Shown: positions 1-7,706 of the stretch, piece by piece | Layout of the letters: the number at the start of each line of letters is the position of its first letter | Numbering within the stretch: position 1 is the stretch's first letter | Assembly: GCA_005884715.1 (NCBI GenBank) | Contig: VAZZ01000054.1 | Span: 1 to 9,866 of the forward strand | Direction of reading: 5' to 3' | Source of the DNA: Alphaproteobacteria bacterium | GTDB taxonomy: Bacteria > Pseudomonadota > Alphaproteobacteria > Rhizobiales > Aestuariivirgaceae | DNA length: 9,866 nt | Notes under the pieces: generated by a model | Database searches by the model: none | What the model was told of the DNA's origin: nothing | What the model saw: the letters and a program-made list of their open reading frames with translations, nothing else | Position numbers and translations under genes: made by a program

Positions 1-1629
1 TCATAGGCTTGCTGGTTCATCGGGAACATCGTCACTTCGCGAAGGTTCTTCGCGCCCACCAGCAGCATGACGATGCGGTCGATGCCAGCCGCCATGCCGC
101 CATGCGGCGGTGCGCCATACTGGAAGGCGCGATAGAGGCCGCCGAAGCGTTCCTCGACGGTCTCACGGTCCTGGCCCGCGATCTCGAAGGCCTTGACCAT
201 CGTCTCCGGCAAGTGGTTGCGGATGCCGCCCGAGGCGATCTCGAAGCCGTTGGAGACCATGTCATACTGAAAAGCCTTGATGGTCAGCGGATCCTGGGCC
301 TTCAACGCTTCGATGCCGCCCTGCGGCATGGAAAACGGGTTGTGGCCAAAATCGATCATCTTCTCTTCCTCATTCCATTCATAGAAGGGGAAGTCGATGA
401 TCCAGCACAATTCGAAACGCTCACGCTCGATAAGGTTCAGTTCCTCAGCCGCGCGGGTGCGTGCGGCCCCGGCAAAGTTTGCGAATTTCTTCGGATCGCC
501 CGCGACGAAGAAGGCGGCATCGCCATCGGCAAGGCCGAGCTTCTGGCGGATCGCTTCGCTGCGCTCGCCGATATTCTTGGCGATGGGTCCTGCCCCTTCG
601 AGCTTGTCGCCTTCCTTGCGCCAGAAGATATAGCCGAGGCCCGGCTGGCCTTCGCCTTGCGCCCAGGCATTCATGCGGTCGCAGAAGGCGCGCGAGCCGC
701 CGGTCCTCACCGGAATGGCCCAGACTTCGTTCTTGGCATCGCCGGCGAGGATGTTGGCGAACACCTTGAAGCCCGCCCCCCGGAAATGCTCGGACACGTC
801 CTGCATGACGATTGGGTTGCGCAAATCCGGCTTATCCGTGCCATATTTGCGCATCGCCACCTCATAGGGAATGCGTGGAAATTCTTTCGTGACCGGCTTG
901 CCCCCGGCAAAGGCCTCGAACACGCTGCGCAGCACCGGTTCCATGGTGGAGAGCACATCATCCTGCTCGACGAAGCTCATTTCGAGATCGAGCTGGTAGA
1001 ATTCGCCCGGCAGGCGGTCGGCGCGCGGATCCTCATCGCGGAAACACGGCGCGATCTGGAAATAGCGATCGAAGCCCGAGATCATCACGAGCTGCTTGAA
1101 CTGCTGCGGCGCCTGCGGCAGAGCGTAGAACTTGCCAGGATGCAGCCGCGATGGCACCAGAAAATCGCGCGCGCCTTCCGGCGACGACGCGGTCAGGATT
1201 GGTGTCTGGAATTCGAGAAAGCCCTGATCCTTCATGCGGCGGCGGATCGAGTCGATGATCTGCCCGCGCTTGATGATGTTGATGTGCAGCCGTTCGCGGC
1301 GCAGATCGAGGAAGCGGTACTTGAGACGGATCTCCTCGGGGTATTCCTGCTCCCCAAACACCGAGGTCGTGATTTTCGGTTCCCTTTGGACGCAGCCTCA
1401 CCCTTCCGTCGACTTTGACCACCCATTCCGAGCGCAAGGTCTCGGCGACTTTGAAGGCCGGACTGTCGGGATCGGCCACCACCTGGGTCAGACCGTAGTG
1501 ATCGCGCAGATCGATGAACAGCAGCCCGCCATGATCGCGCACGCGATGCACCCAGCCCGACAGGCGCGTCTCGGCACCCTGATGCGTCTCGCGCAGGTCC
1601 CCGCATTTATGGCTTCTATAGGCGTGCAT
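1..1629 (-). pseudogene. aspS: Aspartyl-tRNA synthetase, frameshifted by internal deletion; 3' end outside window
   Basis: Class II synthetase that charges tRNA-Asp (in many alphaproteobacteria also tRNA-Asn) with aspartate in the cytoplasm. The start is ATG at 1629, 7 nt after GAGGG, giving MHAYRSHKCGDL. The first 89 codons encode the OB-fold anticodon-binding domain (SGWVHRVRDHGG, then RLRPKGTENHDL). At 1361-1363 the correct frame is lost. It resumes one base out of phase with VFGEQEYPEEIRLKYRFLDLRRE and stays open to the window edge. This part has motif 2 (FRDEDPRADRLPGE), the QAPQQFKQL segment and motif 3 (GAPPHGGMAAGIDR), ending at MNQQAY; the last 15-20 residues lie outside. Compared with family members as I know them, about 24 residues around LPTGxxEV...LPLP are missing at the junction, so this is a deletion and not a single-base slip. 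As written, translation gives 198 residues, the last ~108 out of frame. Identity is certain; whether the break is biological or a sequence error is open. Confidence 0.93.
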
Positions 1630-1671
1630 AATCCCTCGCAAATCGGGTCGGAAAAACGTGAAAGAGCGCGG

Positions 1672-1700
1672 AAAAGCGCATGCGAAGGCCCGATTGTCAA
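1672..1700 (-). promoter_or_regulatory. Candidate sigma-70-type promoter for aspS
   Basis: On the minus strand a perfect TTGACA (1700-1695) is followed after 17 nt by GCTTTT (1677-1672), about 43 nt before the aspS start codon. The -35 match and spacing are good but the -10 is poor, so this is only a candidate. A 7-bp inverted repeat (1641-1647 with 1689-1695) flanks the segment and could pair in the DNA or in a leader transcript. Confidence 0.3.
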
Positions 1701-1760
1701 GGTGGGATGCTCATGGTGCCGCATGGACGGATGGAGCTCGCGACGGCATAGTGTCGCCCG

Positions 1761-2051
1761 ATGCACATCTCCTTTCCGCGTACCCACAACGATGGTCCGC
1801 CATTGGACGATGATCATGTTCCGGAATGGGGCCTGGGCGGCATCAAGACTTATTTCTACTGGAAGAAGGCCCACAAAGCCGTCTGGAAGGATGTGTCTTG
1901 GGACATCATGCGCTTCCGGCAGGAAAAAGCCGAGGCGCTGGGCCTGACTTATGAGGAATATACGCTCGAACTGCTTGATCGTGGCCACCATCTCCAGGCG
2001 GAGGATGGGGATCGCATCAGCGCCATCAAGGCGAAACGAAGACCCGGCTGA
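1761..2051 (+). CDS. Small conserved-type hypothetical protein, 96 aa
   Basis: I do not recognise a named family. The 96-residue product is soluble and charged, with no signal peptide or membrane segment. The N-terminal third is acidic with aromatic positions (DGPPLDDDHVPEWG, then GIKTYFYWKKAHKAVWKDV). The middle is a probable helix (RFRQEKAEALGLTYEEYTLELLDRG), and the C-terminus is basic (AIKAKRRPG). Codons are rich in G/C at position three, like the neighbouring real genes, which supports coding on this strand over the overlapping minus frame. From memory, proteins opening with this MHISFPRTHNDGPP pattern occur across Hyphomicrobiales, but I could not check. The gene is divergent from aspS. 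There is no clear Shine-Dalgarno before the ATG. A short GC hairpin (2062-2074, 5-bp stem, 3-nt loop, no T-run) lies just past the stop. Confidence 0.72.
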   Translation: MHISFPRTHNDGPPLDDDHVPEWGLGGIKTYFYWKKAHKAVWKDVSWDIMRFRQEKAEALGLTYEEYTLELLDRGHHLQAEDGDRISAIKAKRRPG

Positions 2052-2202
2052 CTCTGGAGCCTGCCGCCGCGGCAAGGGCGTAAACCGCCGGACTGAAGTA
2101 TAATCGACCCAATACATTGAAAATAAAGGAAAATACATATTTATTACTCGCAATGACGCAAATCATTTGACGCCTGCCCCGGACTCGCGCGACTTAGAGC
2201 CT
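2052..2202 (+). promoter_or_regulatory. AT-rich intergenic region, candidate rnd promoter
   Basis: The stretch from about 2097 to 2165 is much richer in A/T than anything else in the window. It contains a perfect TATAAT (2099-2104) without a good -35, and a TTGAAA (2117-2122) followed after 15 nt by TATTTA (2138-2143), a short spacer. Both are candidates only. An in-frame TTG at 2167 would extend rnd by 12 residues but has no family support. Confidence 0.35.
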
Positions 2203-3390
2203 ATGGAGGTCATCACCACCACTCCCGCCCTCAAGGCGCTCGTCAAGGAACTCGCCCGCGAAGCCTATGTCACGGTCGATACCGAATTCATGCGCGAGCA
2301 AACCTTCTGGCCCGATCTCTGCCTGATCCAGATCGCCGGCGGCGCGCGCCAGGCGATCATCGATCCCAAGGCGCCCGATCTCGATCTCAAATCCTTCCAT
2401 GCGCTGATGACCAATGAAGCCGTGCTCAAGGTCTTCCATGCGGCGCGTCAGGATATCGAAATATTCGTGCATCTGTCGGGCCGCGTGCCGCATCCGGTCT
2501 TCGATACGCAGATCGCCGCGATGGTCTGCGGTTTCGGTGACCAGGTCTCTTATGAATCGATCGTGCGCCAGATGGCGCGTGCCCAGATCGACAAGTCGTC
2601 TCGCTTCACCGACTGGTCGCGCCGTCCCTTGACCGAGAAGCAGCTCAATTATGCGCTGTCCGACGTCACCCATTTGCGCACCGTCTATGAGAAGCTCAAG
2701 CAGGAGCTCGACAAGACGGGACGCGAACCATGGCTGGCGCAGGAGATGGCGGTGCTCACTTCGCCCAAGACCTATAATCTCGCGCCCGAAGACGCGTGGA
2801 AACGGCTCAAGACCAGGCTGCGCTCGAAGAAGCAGCTCGGTGTGCTGATCGCACTTGCCGCCTGGCGCGAGCGTGAGGCGCAGGAAAAGAACGTGCCGCG
2901 CCAGCGGGTCATCAAGGATGATGCGCTGATCGAGGTCGCCACCCAGATGCCGCAGACGCGGGAAGCCCTCAACGCTTCGCGCGCGTTGCCGCGCGGTTTT
3001 GGCAATTCGCGGGCCGGCGAAGCCATCCTGGCGGCCGTCAAGGACGGCCTCGAGACCGATGCCAAGCTCCTGCCCGCACTGCCAGGCGGGCATGAGAAGA
3101 TGCCGGAGAGCACGCAGGCCGCCGCCGAGATCCTCAAGCTCGCGCTCAAGATCGTGTCCGAACGCGAGGGCTTGGCGCCGCGCCTCCTCGCCAGTGCGGC
3201 CGACATCGATGCCGTGGCGCAGGATGATGAGGCCGATGTGCCGCTGATGAAGGGCTGGCGCCGGCAGATGTTCGGCACCGTCGCGCTCGATCTCAAGCAT
3301 GGCCGCGCCGTCATCGGCTTTTGCGACGGGCGGGCCGAGATCATGCCCAACCCGGCCAGTTTCAAGCCGGCGGCTGCCGCCGCCGAGTAG
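2203..3390 (+). CDS. rnd: Ribonuclease D
   Basis: A 3'-5' exoribonuclease of the DEDDy family that trims structured RNA, chiefly tRNA precursors, in the cytoplasm. Numbering from ATG at 2203 (395 aa), the catalytic set is visible: D26 and E28 in VTVDTEFMRE (Exo I), D84 in VFHAARQDIEIF (Exo II), and Y150 with D154 in NYALSDVTHL (Exo III, the Y-x3-D signature). An HRDC RNA-binding domain follows at about 206-283 (SKKQLGVLIALAAWRE, then RGFGNSRAGEAIL). A ~100-residue C-terminal part ends in an alanine-rich tail. I chose ATG 2203 over the in-frame TTG at 2167 because family members begin directly with M-x-x-ITTT; the ribosome site is weak for both. The gene is followed 79 nt later by the GYD gene on the same strand. 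It is intact, with no unusual codon use. Confidence 0.95.
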   Translation: MEVITTTPALKALVKELAREAYVTVDTEFMREQTFWPDLCLIQIAGGARQAIIDPKAPDLDLKSFHALMTNEAVLKVFHAARQDIEIFVHLSGRVPHPVFDTQIAAMVCGFGDQVSYESIVRQMARAQIDKSSRFTDWSRRPLTEKQLNYALSDVTHLRTVYEKLKQELDKTGREPWLAQEMAVLTSPKTYNLAPEDAWKRLKTRLRSKKQLGVLIALAAWREREAQEKNVPRQRVIKDDALIEVATQMPQTREALNASRALPRGFGNSRAGEAILAAVKDGLETDAKLLPALPGGHEKMPESTQAAAEILKLALKIVSEREGLAPRLLASAADIDAVAQDDEADVPLMKGWRRQMFGTVALDLKHGRAVIGFCDGRAEIMPNPASFKPAAAAAE

Positions 3391-3469
3391 CTTCCTCGCC
3401 CCCCTGCCCTAACGCTATCCCGTGTGTTAGATTTGTTCCGCCGGGGGCTGTCCTAGGGAGGAAAAAGCG

Positions 3470-3763
3470 ATGCCTACCTTCATTGTACTCGGACACTTCA
3501 CCGATCAGGGCGTGCGCGCGGTCAAGGACACGGCCAAGCGCGCGGAAAAATTCAAGGAGATCGCCAAGCAGCAAGGTGCCACCGTCAAGGACATCTACTG
3601 GACGCTCGGAAAATATGATGTCGTCTCCATCATCGAGGCGCCCGATGTGACGAGCGTGACCGCGCTCGGGCTCAGCCTCGGCATGGCCGGAAATGTCCGC
3701 ACCCAGACGCTGCCGGCCTTTACCGCCGATGACATGGCCAAGGTGCTGGCAAAGGTGAAATAG
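3470..3763 (+). CDS. GYD domain-containing protein, 97 aa
   Basis: A small single-domain protein matching the GYD family (PF08734), whose biochemical role is unknown. The family pattern is visible: an opening beta strand (MPTFIVLGHFTDQGVRAVKDT), a helix (KRAEKFKEIAKQQGATVKDI), then YWTLGKYDVVSIIEAPD carrying the G-x-Y-D signature, and a second half ending in a helix (FTADDMAKVLAKVK). The fold is expected to be a ferredoxin-like dimeric alpha/beta barrel. No signal peptide or membrane segment is seen. The ribosome site is strong (AGGGAGG at 3455-3461, 8 nt before ATG), suggesting good expression. It lies 79 nt downstream of rnd, so it may be cotranscribed or have its own promoter; I see no clear one in the gap. 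Family assignment is firm, function unknown. Confidence 0.88.
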   Translation: MPTFIVLGHFTDQGVRAVKDTAKRAEKFKEIAKQQGATVKDIYWTLGKYDVVSIIEAPDVTSVTALGLSLGMAGNVRTQTLPAFTADDMAKVLAKVK

Positions 3764-3776
3764 GCGCATCTCAATA

Positions 3777-3892
3777 ACCCTCACCCCTGAGGTGCCCGCC
3801 GAAGGCGGGCCTCGAAGGGTCTGTTGCAACAAGCTCGCTCTGTCCTGATGGATGCTTCGAGGCTCGCTGCGCTCGCACCTCAGCATAAGGGT
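3777..3892. repeat. Intergenic inverted-repeat element (REP/MITE-like)
   Basis: Two imperfect inverted arms of about 42-44 nt (3777-3820 and 3851-3892) are separated by about 30 nt. Both contain CTGAGGTGC (right arm on the minus strand) and GCCTCGAAG in the same relative order. The left arm has an internal perfect hairpin: GCCCGCC (3794-3800), loop GAA, GGCGGGC (3804-3810). From general knowledge, sequences of the form 'CTGAGGTGC...GCCTCGAAGG' are abundant dispersed intergenic repeats in Bradyrhizobium-type Hyphomicrobiales genomes. The element sits between convergent genes, so its hairpins may also help separate transcripts, although there is no T-run typical of an intrinsic terminator. Confidence 0.75.
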
Positions 3893-3914
3893 ACTGAGAA
3901 AGAGAGAACGCTCG

Positions 3915-5426
3915 CTAGACGATCTCGATCTTGGACATGCGCCCCATCTGTCCGGCGAGTGCCGTGAGCCGCTTCTCGACGCGCTCGCCCATCAGGTCGA
4001 TGAATTTCCTCGGCACCCTGAGGATGAGGCCCTTGGCGCCTTCCGCCTCGATGGCGATCTTCGGCAGGACACCCGGCATGGCGGCAGTGATGATATAGGC
4101 CAGGCGGAATGCATCGCTCAGCAGACGGGCCCGTTCCAGCATCTTGTCGTCGACGAGGCGGGAGAGACTTGAGGTGAGCCCTTCCTCATCGCCGTCATAG
4201 CGGTAATAGATTGTGAGCGCCATGAAGATGCGGCCGGCATGATCGACGTCGACGAAGGCGGCTTGCGAGATCATGCCGAGCGAGCGCTGGGCACGATAGT
4301 CGGGATGGGCGCGCCAGCCGATATCGGCGAGGAGGCAGGCGGCATGACGCAGCCGACGCTCGCCTTCCGTTTCTGCAAAACTCTTATGGGCGAATAATTT
4401 GTCGGTCCAGTCGCATAGTTCGAGTTCGTGTTCGGGCGAGCGCGCATAGCGGCAGCAGAACTCCCAGCAGGACGAGAGCAGCGCATCGGCATCGCGCTTG
4501 CGCTTCGGCAGCTTCGAATAAAGCAAGCCCTCGCGCACGCCATAGATCGACACGACCATTTGCTTCACCTTGGATTTGGCGAGCAGGCGTTCGAGGACGA
4601 GCGCGCCATAAGGCAGCGTGTCGATGCGGCTGCGCGACACCGATTTGATGTCTTTCAGCGAGGATGAGGAGAGATGCGAAACGAGATCGGCCACCGAGCG
4701 GGCCTGCTCGCGCCCGATCGTGTAATTGTGCAGGACATGGAGGGGATAGTGGGTCTGCGCCATGTGGATGCGCGCGATGCTGCGCCAGGTGCCGCCGACG
4801 GCGTAGAGATTGCGCCCCTTCAGCCGCGTGAGAAGCGGCGAGGAATCGAAATATTTGTCGATGATGTCGCGCGCCTTGGACGCCGATCCGCCCGACATGT
4901 CCATGAGCCGCAATGGCCCCAAGGGAAATGTGATGCCGTCGCGAATGCGCCCCTCGCTGACATCGATGAGTTCGAGGCTGCCGCCGCCCAGATCGCCGAT
5001 CAGTCCGTCCGCGCCGGTGACGCCTGCCATCACTCCCATGGCGGCGAGTCTCGCCTCCTCCTTGCCGGAGAGGACATCGATATGGGCGCTGAGCGCCTGT
5101 TCCGCCATGTCGACGAATTGCGTTCCGTTCTCGGCTTCGCGCGCCGCGGCCGTTGCCACCGCATAGACTTCACGCGCCCCGATCTGACGCGACAGGGCCT
5201 TGAACCTTCTTAACGCGCCAAGGGCGCGCTCCATGCCTTGCGGATTGAGCTGGCGGGTCGTGGCGACGCCGCGGCCGAGGCCGCACAGGATCTTTTCGTT
5301 GAAGACAGGCGTCGGCGCCCGCCGCAAGCCGTCATAGACGACAAGACGCACCGAGTTCGATCCGATGTCGACGACCGATACCGGACGGTATTTGGTCGAC
5401 CCGCTGCCTAATATCTTACGCTTCAC
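3915..5426 (-). CDS. ppx: Exopolyphosphatase (Ppx/GppA family)
   Basis: Hydrolyses terminal phosphates from inorganic polyphosphate and, in this family, sometimes pppGpp. Length is 503 aa, as expected for Ppx/GppA proteins with a C-terminal HD-like domain. The actin-like ATPase core shows phosphate loop 1 (VVDIGSNSVRLVVYD, about 18-32), the SGKEEARL segment with the likely catalytic glutamate (E123/E124), phosphate loop 2 (GDLGGGSLELI, about 144-154) and the family signature SIYGVREGLLYSK (about 293-305). The C-terminal helical part contains LRHAACLLADIGWRAHPDYR, an HD-like segment. The start is GTG at 5426, whose GTGA overlaps the ppk stop by 4 nt, so translation is probably coupled to ppk. 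No frameshift is seen. Whether it prefers polyphosphate or pppGpp cannot be told from the sequence; the pairing with ppk favours polyphosphate. Confidence 0.94.
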   Translation of the reverse strand: MKRKILGSGSTKYRPVSVVDIGSNSVRLVVYDGLRRAPTPVFNEKILCGLGRGVATTRQLNPQGMERALGALRRFKALSRQIGAREVYAVATAAAREAENGTQFVDMAEQALSAHIDVLSGKEEARLAAMGVMAGVTGADGLIGDLGGGSLELIDVSEGRIRDGITFPLGPLRLMDMSGGSASKARDIIDKYFDSSPLLTRLKGRNLYAVGGTWRSIARIHMAQTHYPLHVLHNYTIGREQARSVADLVSHLSSSSLKDIKSVSRSRIDTLPYGALVLERLLAKSKVKQMVVSIYGVREGLLYSKLPKRKRDADALLSSCWEFCCRYARSPEHELELCDWTDKLFAHKSFAETEGERRLRHAACLLADIGWRAHPDYRAQRSLGMISQAAFVDVDHAGRIFMALTIYYRYDGDEEGLTSSLSRLVDDKMLERARLLSDAFRLAYIITAAMPGVLPKIAIEAEGAKGLILRVPRKFIDLMGERVEKRLTALAGQMGRMSKIEIV

Positions 5427-7606
5427 TTTTTGGCTCTGGACTTCCTGCCGACACGCCCTGTGATCGGGGGCGGCAGACTACCTTTAAGCGATCTGCCGCG
5501 TCCAGAGAGAGAGGGATTCTTCATGAAATAGGTATGGGCGTTGAACGGTTCCTCGTCGGGAGCGGGCGCGATACGGCGCGAGGAGCCGTCGGAGAGGAGT
5601 TCCCAGCTCTGTTCATTATCATGCATGTTGGCCATCATGATCTGGCCGATGACCTGCTCATGCACGGTCGGATTCTCGATCGGGATCAGCGTCTCGACGC
5701 GCCGGTGCAGATTGCGCGGCATCCAGTCGGCGGATGCGATATAGACCCTGGCGCTCGGATGCGGAAGGCCGTGGCCGGCGCCGAAGCAGACGATCCGGCT
5801 GTGCTCGAGGAAGCGCCCGATGATGCTTTTGACGCGGATATTCTCGGAAAGCCCGGGAACGCCCGGCCTCAGGCAGCAGATGCCGCGCACCACGAGATCG
5901 ATCTGCACGCCCGCCTGGCTCGCCGCATAGATCGCATCGATGATCTCCGGATCGACGAGCGAATTGAGTTTCGCCCAGATCTGGCCGGGTCGGCCCCCTT
6001 GCACATGCTCGATCTCATCCTCGATGTCCTCGAGCAACTGCGATTTCATGTTGATCGGCGACAGAGAGATCTTTTCGAGATCCTCGGGCTCGGCATAGCC
6101 CGACACGTAATTGAACAGACGCGCCGCATCGCGTCCGAGTGCCGGGTCGCAGGTGAAGAACGAAAGATCGGTATAGATCTTGGCCGTCACCGGGTGGTAA
6201 TTGCCGGTGCCGAAATGCACATAGGTGCGCATGTTGCCGCCTTCGCGGCGCACCACCATCGATACCTTGGCGTGGGTCTTGAGCTCGATGAAGCCGAAGA
6301 CGACCTGCGCGCCGGCGCGCTCGAGATTGCGCGCCCATTGGATATTGGCTTCCTCATCGAAACGGGCCTTGAGCTCGACCAGGGCCATGACCGACTTTCC
6401 GGCCTCGGCTGCCTTCACCAGGGCCGCGACGATCGGACTGTCATTCGAGGTGCGGTAGAGCGTCTGCTTGATGGCCACGACGTCCGGGTCCTGGGCCGCC
6501 TGGCGAACGAATTGGGCCACGACGTCGAAGGATTCATAAGGGTGATGGACGATGATGTCCTTCTGCCGGATGGCGGCGAAACAATCGCCGCCATGGTCGC
6601 GGATGCGCTCGGGGAAGCGCGCCACATAGGGCTTGAATTTGAGATCCGGGCGTTCGTCGAGAATGAGCTGCTTGGTGTCGGAATAGCCGATGAGGCCCGC
6701 GCAAGTGACCATGACATCGCTTGAAACATCGAGCTCATCGGCGATGAAGTCGCGCAGATTGGACGGACAGGCGGCATCGACCTCCATGCGGATCACCGAG
6801 CCGCGGCGGCGGCGCTTGAGGGCGCTTTCGAACAGCAGCACCAGGTCTTCGGCTTCTTCCTCGATTTCGATGTCGCTGTCGCGGATGATGCGGATCAGTC
6901 CCTGGCCGAGGACGTCATAGCCGGGAAACAGCCGCGGCACGAACAGCGACAGCATGTTCTCGAGTGAGATGAAGCGGGCACCCGCCGAGGCAATTCCGGG
7001 CAGCCGGATGAAACGGTCGAGTTGCTGGGGAATCGGCAGCAGCGCGTTCATCGTGCCGCCGTCCCTGCGGCGCTTGAGCTGGAGCGCGATGATGAAACCG
7101 CGATTGGGGATGAAGGGAAAAGGATGGGCGGGATCGATCGCGATGGGCGTCACCACGGGAAGGATATGGCTGAGGAAACGCTCATCGAGCCAGGCCCGCT
7201 CCTCCTCGGTGAGGTCCGCGCCATCGGTCGTGCGAATGCCGTTCTCTGCGAGTTCGTCGCGCAATTGCAGCCAGCGCGTATCCTGCTCGGTCATGAGCTC
7301 GAGAGCGAATTTGCGCACCTGATCGAGCTGCTCGGCCGGCGTCAGCCCGTCCTGGCTCAAATCGGCGAGCCTGGCGCGCATCTGGCCGACGAGACCGGCG
7401 ACCCGCACCATGAAGAATTCATCGAGATTATTGCCCGAGATCGACAGGAAGCGCAGCCGCTCGAGCAGCGGATGGTTCTTATTGCGCGCCTCCTCCAGCA
7501 CCCGCATATTGAAGATGAGCCAGGACACTTCGCGGTTGATGAAACGCCCGGGATCAGTGAGTCCGGTCGCGGCCTTCGGTTCTATCGCAAGGGAAATTTC
7601 ATTCAT
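5423..7606 (-). CDS. ppk: Polyphosphate kinase 1
   Basis: Makes long-chain polyphosphate reversibly from ATP through a phosphohistidine intermediate; typically membrane-associated. At 727 aa it has full PPK1 length. Visible features are the N-terminal domain (FINREVSWLIFNMRVLEEA, 22-40; SISGNNLDEFFMVRVAGL), the ATP-handling core with KQTLYRTSNDSPIV and LVELKARFDEEANI, the likely phosphorylated histidine H445 in ELKTHAKVSM, H464 in YVHFGTGNYHP, the second catalytic histidine H602 in GRFLEHSRIVCF, and the C-terminal signature SADWMPRNLHRRVE. A C-terminal extension of about 55 residues ends in a basic tail (GRKSRAKK). ATG at 7606 follows AGGA by 8 nt. It is the first gene of the ppk-ppx unit, with the stop overlapping the GTG of ppx. 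Its promoter should lie in the 252-nt gap after hdaA, which carries a tandem repeat. Confidence 0.97.
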   Translation of the reverse strand: MNEISLAIEPKAATGLTDPGRFINREVSWLIFNMRVLEEARNKNHPLLERLRFLSISGNNLDEFFMVRVAGLVGQMRARLADLSQDGLTPAEQLDQVRKFALELMTEQDTRWLQLRDELAENGIRTTDGADLTEEERAWLDERFLSHILPVVTPIAIDPAHPFPFIPNRGFIIALQLKRRRDGGTMNALLPIPQQLDRFIRLPGIASAGARFISLENMLSLFVPRLFPGYDVLGQGLIRIIRDSDIEIEEEAEDLVLLFESALKRRRRGSVIRMEVDAACPSNLRDFIADELDVSSDVMVTCAGLIGYSDTKQLILDERPDLKFKPYVARFPERIRDHGGDCFAAIRQKDIIVHHPYESFDVVAQFVRQAAQDPDVVAIKQTLYRTSNDSPIVAALVKAAEAGKSVMALVELKARFDEEANIQWARNLERAGAQVVFGFIELKTHAKVSMVVRREGGNMRTYVHFGTGNYHPVTAKIYTDLSFFTCDPALGRDAARLFNYVSGYAEPEDLEKISLSPINMKSQLLEDIEDEIEHVQGGRPGQIWAKLNSLVDPEIIDAIYAASQAGVQIDLVVRGICCLRPGVPGLSENIRVKSIIGRFLEHSRIVCFGAGHGLPHPSARVYIASADWMPRNLHRRVETLIPIENPTVHEQVIGQIMMANMHDNEQSWELLSDGSSRRIAPAPDEEPFNAHTYFMKNPSLSGRGRSLKGSLPPPITGRVGRKSRAKK

Positions 7607-7658
7607 CGCGCCAATCCTGCCGGAGCGTTAAGTGTTCCGATCCTAACATTCGCTTCAT

Positions 7659-7684
7659 GTCACCGATGAAGATGACCAATGAAG
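7659..7684 (-). promoter_or_regulatory. Tandem 13-bp direct repeat upstream of ppk, candidate operator
   Basis: On the plus strand GTCACCGATGAAG (7659-7671) is followed directly by ATGACCAATGAAG (7672-7684), 10 of 13 positions matching. The first copy also forms an inverted repeat with an upstream CTTCAT (7653-7658 with 7666-7671, 7-nt spacer). It lies about 50-80 nt before the ppk start, where a regulator site would be expected. The 13-nt period does not match the 11-nt period of a classical Pho box, so the regulator is unknown. Confidence 0.3.
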
Positions 7685-7706
7685 GTTTCGCACTCTCCCA
7701 CCACCC

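Noticed and set aside
1340..1375. Programmed ribosomal frameshift in aspS
   Set aside because: About 24 conserved residues are absent as well as the phase change, no slippery run is present at the junction, and no AspRS is known to me to use frameshifting.
9..1418. 469-codon open frame on the plus strand
   Set aside because: It is the exact antisense of the aspS reading frame. The minus strand has AspRS motifs 2 and 3; the plus product has arginine/histidine/leucine-rich shadow composition and no recognisable domain.
1488..2153. 221-codon minus-strand frame spanning the aspS start and the hypothetical gene
   Set aside because: It overlaps the real aspS N-terminus in another frame and runs antisense to the 96-aa gene. 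The product is cysteine/arginine-rich with no family likeness.
2194..3300. 368-codon open frame on the minus strand opposite rnd
   Set aside because: Antisense shadow of a GC-rich gene; the plus strand carries the full DEDDy and HRDC signatures.
5534..6724. 396-codon open frame on the plus strand opposite ppk
   Set aside because: Shadow of ppk codons; no domain pattern, and PPK1 motifs are continuous on the minus strand.
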